Positions 4,784 to 5,072 of a stretch of 5,072 nt of DNA are shown one piece after another. The DNA is from Thermococci archaeon. Its GTDB lineage: Archaea; Methanobacteriota_B; Thermococci; Thermococcales; Thermococcaceae. Under the pieces are notes generated by a model. The model worked only from the letters and a program-made list of their open reading frames with translations. It searched no databases and was not told the DNA's origin. Location: contig QMUE01000124.1 in NCBI GenBank assembly GCA_003663535.1, positions 1-5,072 of the forward strand, written 5' to 3'. Position numbers and translations under genes: made by a program. Position 1 is the stretch's first letter; every line of letters starts with the position of its first letter.

Positions 4784-5072
4784 CTAATCAAGTTCTATTA
4801 GTGGTTGGCCGGTGTCTACGGTGTCTCCTTCCTTCACGAGTATTCTCCTCACGACACCATCCTTTGGTGAGGGGATTTCATTCTCCATCTTCATTGCCTC
4901 TAAAACAAGAAGCCCTTGACCCACTTTAACTTGATCACCCTCCCTCACGAGAATCCTTAAAATCTTACCAGGCATTGGCGCGGAAACCACGCCCTCCCCA
5001 GCAGCAGTTGGTGCAGGAGCACTAGGCACTTCAACTGGAGCTGTGGGAGTTGATACGGGAGCAGAGGAAACA
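4784..5072 (-). CDS. Biotin carboxyl carrier protein / gamma-type subunit of a methylmalonyl-CoA or oxaloacetate decarboxylase-like complex (C-terminal 95 aa; start outside window)
   Basis: The visible part starts with a Pro/Ala-rich flexible linker (VSSAPVSTPTAPVEVP), followed by a complete biotinyl domain. Biotin would be joined by biotin protein ligase to the Lys of EAMKMENE (Lys codon at 4889-4891), and the arm would carry CO2 between active sites of a carboxylase or decarboxylase. The domain shows the usual two-fold internal repeat: GKILRILVREGDQVKVGQ matches GVVRRILVKEGDTVDTGQ, and it ends PLIELD. The conserved APMPGKI entry to the domain is present. In Thermococcales this protein belongs to a gene cluster for a methylmalonyl-CoA decarboxylase/propionyl-CoA carboxylase-type, possibly Na+-linked, complex; those partners would lie upstream, to the right of the window. 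A GTG at 5027-5029 is inside the linker and is not a start, since the frame stays open with typical linker composition to the window edge. Confidence 0.93.
   Translation of the reverse strand, partial: VSSAPVSTPTAPVEVPSAPAPTAAGEGVVSAPMPGKILRILVREGDQVKVGQGLLVLEAMKMENEIPSPKDGVVRRILVKEGDTVDTGQPLIELD

Noticed and set aside
4784..5029. An 81-aa complete biotinyl protein starting at GTG 5027-5029
   Set aside because: The frame continues upstream without a stop to the window edge with Pro/Ala linker composition, and there is no ribosome site before the GTG. The gene is truncated by the window, not short.
1..5072. CRISPR arrays, tRNA or rRNA genes, insertion sequences
   Set aside because: No regularly spaced repeats, no GC-rich cloverleaf, no transposase and no long terminal inverted repeats were seen on either strand.

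Overview
The window looks like chromosomal DNA from a hyperthermophilic archaeon of the order Thermococcales (Pyrococcus or Thermococcus). The reasons are: strong archaeal Shine-Dalgarno sites (GGAGGT, GAGGTGAT), TFB/TBP-type BRE+TATA promoters, oligo-T terminators, AT-rich composition with frequent AGA/AGG Arg and ATA Ile codons, and a gene set typical of that order (an NSUN-type RNA methyltransferase, CstA, and a biotinyl subunit of a methylmalonyl-CoA/oxaloacetate decarboxylase-type complex). Genus and species cannot be fixed from the sequence alone. Every convincing gene lies on the minus strand, so the window is read from high to low coordinates.

From right to left: (1) 4784-5072 is the C-terminal part of a biotin carboxyl carrier protein, with a Pro/Ala-rich linker and an AMKM biotinylation site; its start lies outside the window. 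(2) 4603-4783 is an AT-rich spacer with oligo-T terminators for that gene and a clear BRE/TATA promoter for the next. (3) 2872-4602 is cstA, a polytopic transporter of the carbon starvation family. (4) 2742-2871 is a spacer holding the cstA oligo-T terminator and the promoter of the next operon. (5) 1180-2741 is the start of a tightly packed four-gene operon that runs to 526: an 89-aa protein of unknown function with a proline-containing hydrophobic segment, a 330-aa ArsA/Get3-type P-loop ATPase, a small DUF59/MIP18-like protein, and a 218-aa protein with one N-terminal membrane anchor. Each junction has a strong Shine-Dalgarno site lying in the end of the gene before it. (6) 1-485 is the N-terminal 161 codons of an NSUN-family RNA m5C methyltransferase, possibly expressed as a leaderless transcript.

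The point most worth attention is the operon. The DUF59-like gene carries a -1 frameshift at an A5 run (1267-1271). Read straight it stops after 73 codons. Read with one extra A it continues as a plausible 98-aa domain whose stop sits exactly at the start of the next gene. The four proteins together contain no cysteine at all, and the DUF59 motif that normally carries the conserved Cys reads TPRHP. This argues against a conventional Fe-S, arsenite or zinc role. A membrane-linked ATPase module of unknown function is a reasonable hypothesis, but the sequence shows only the parts and their order, not what they do.
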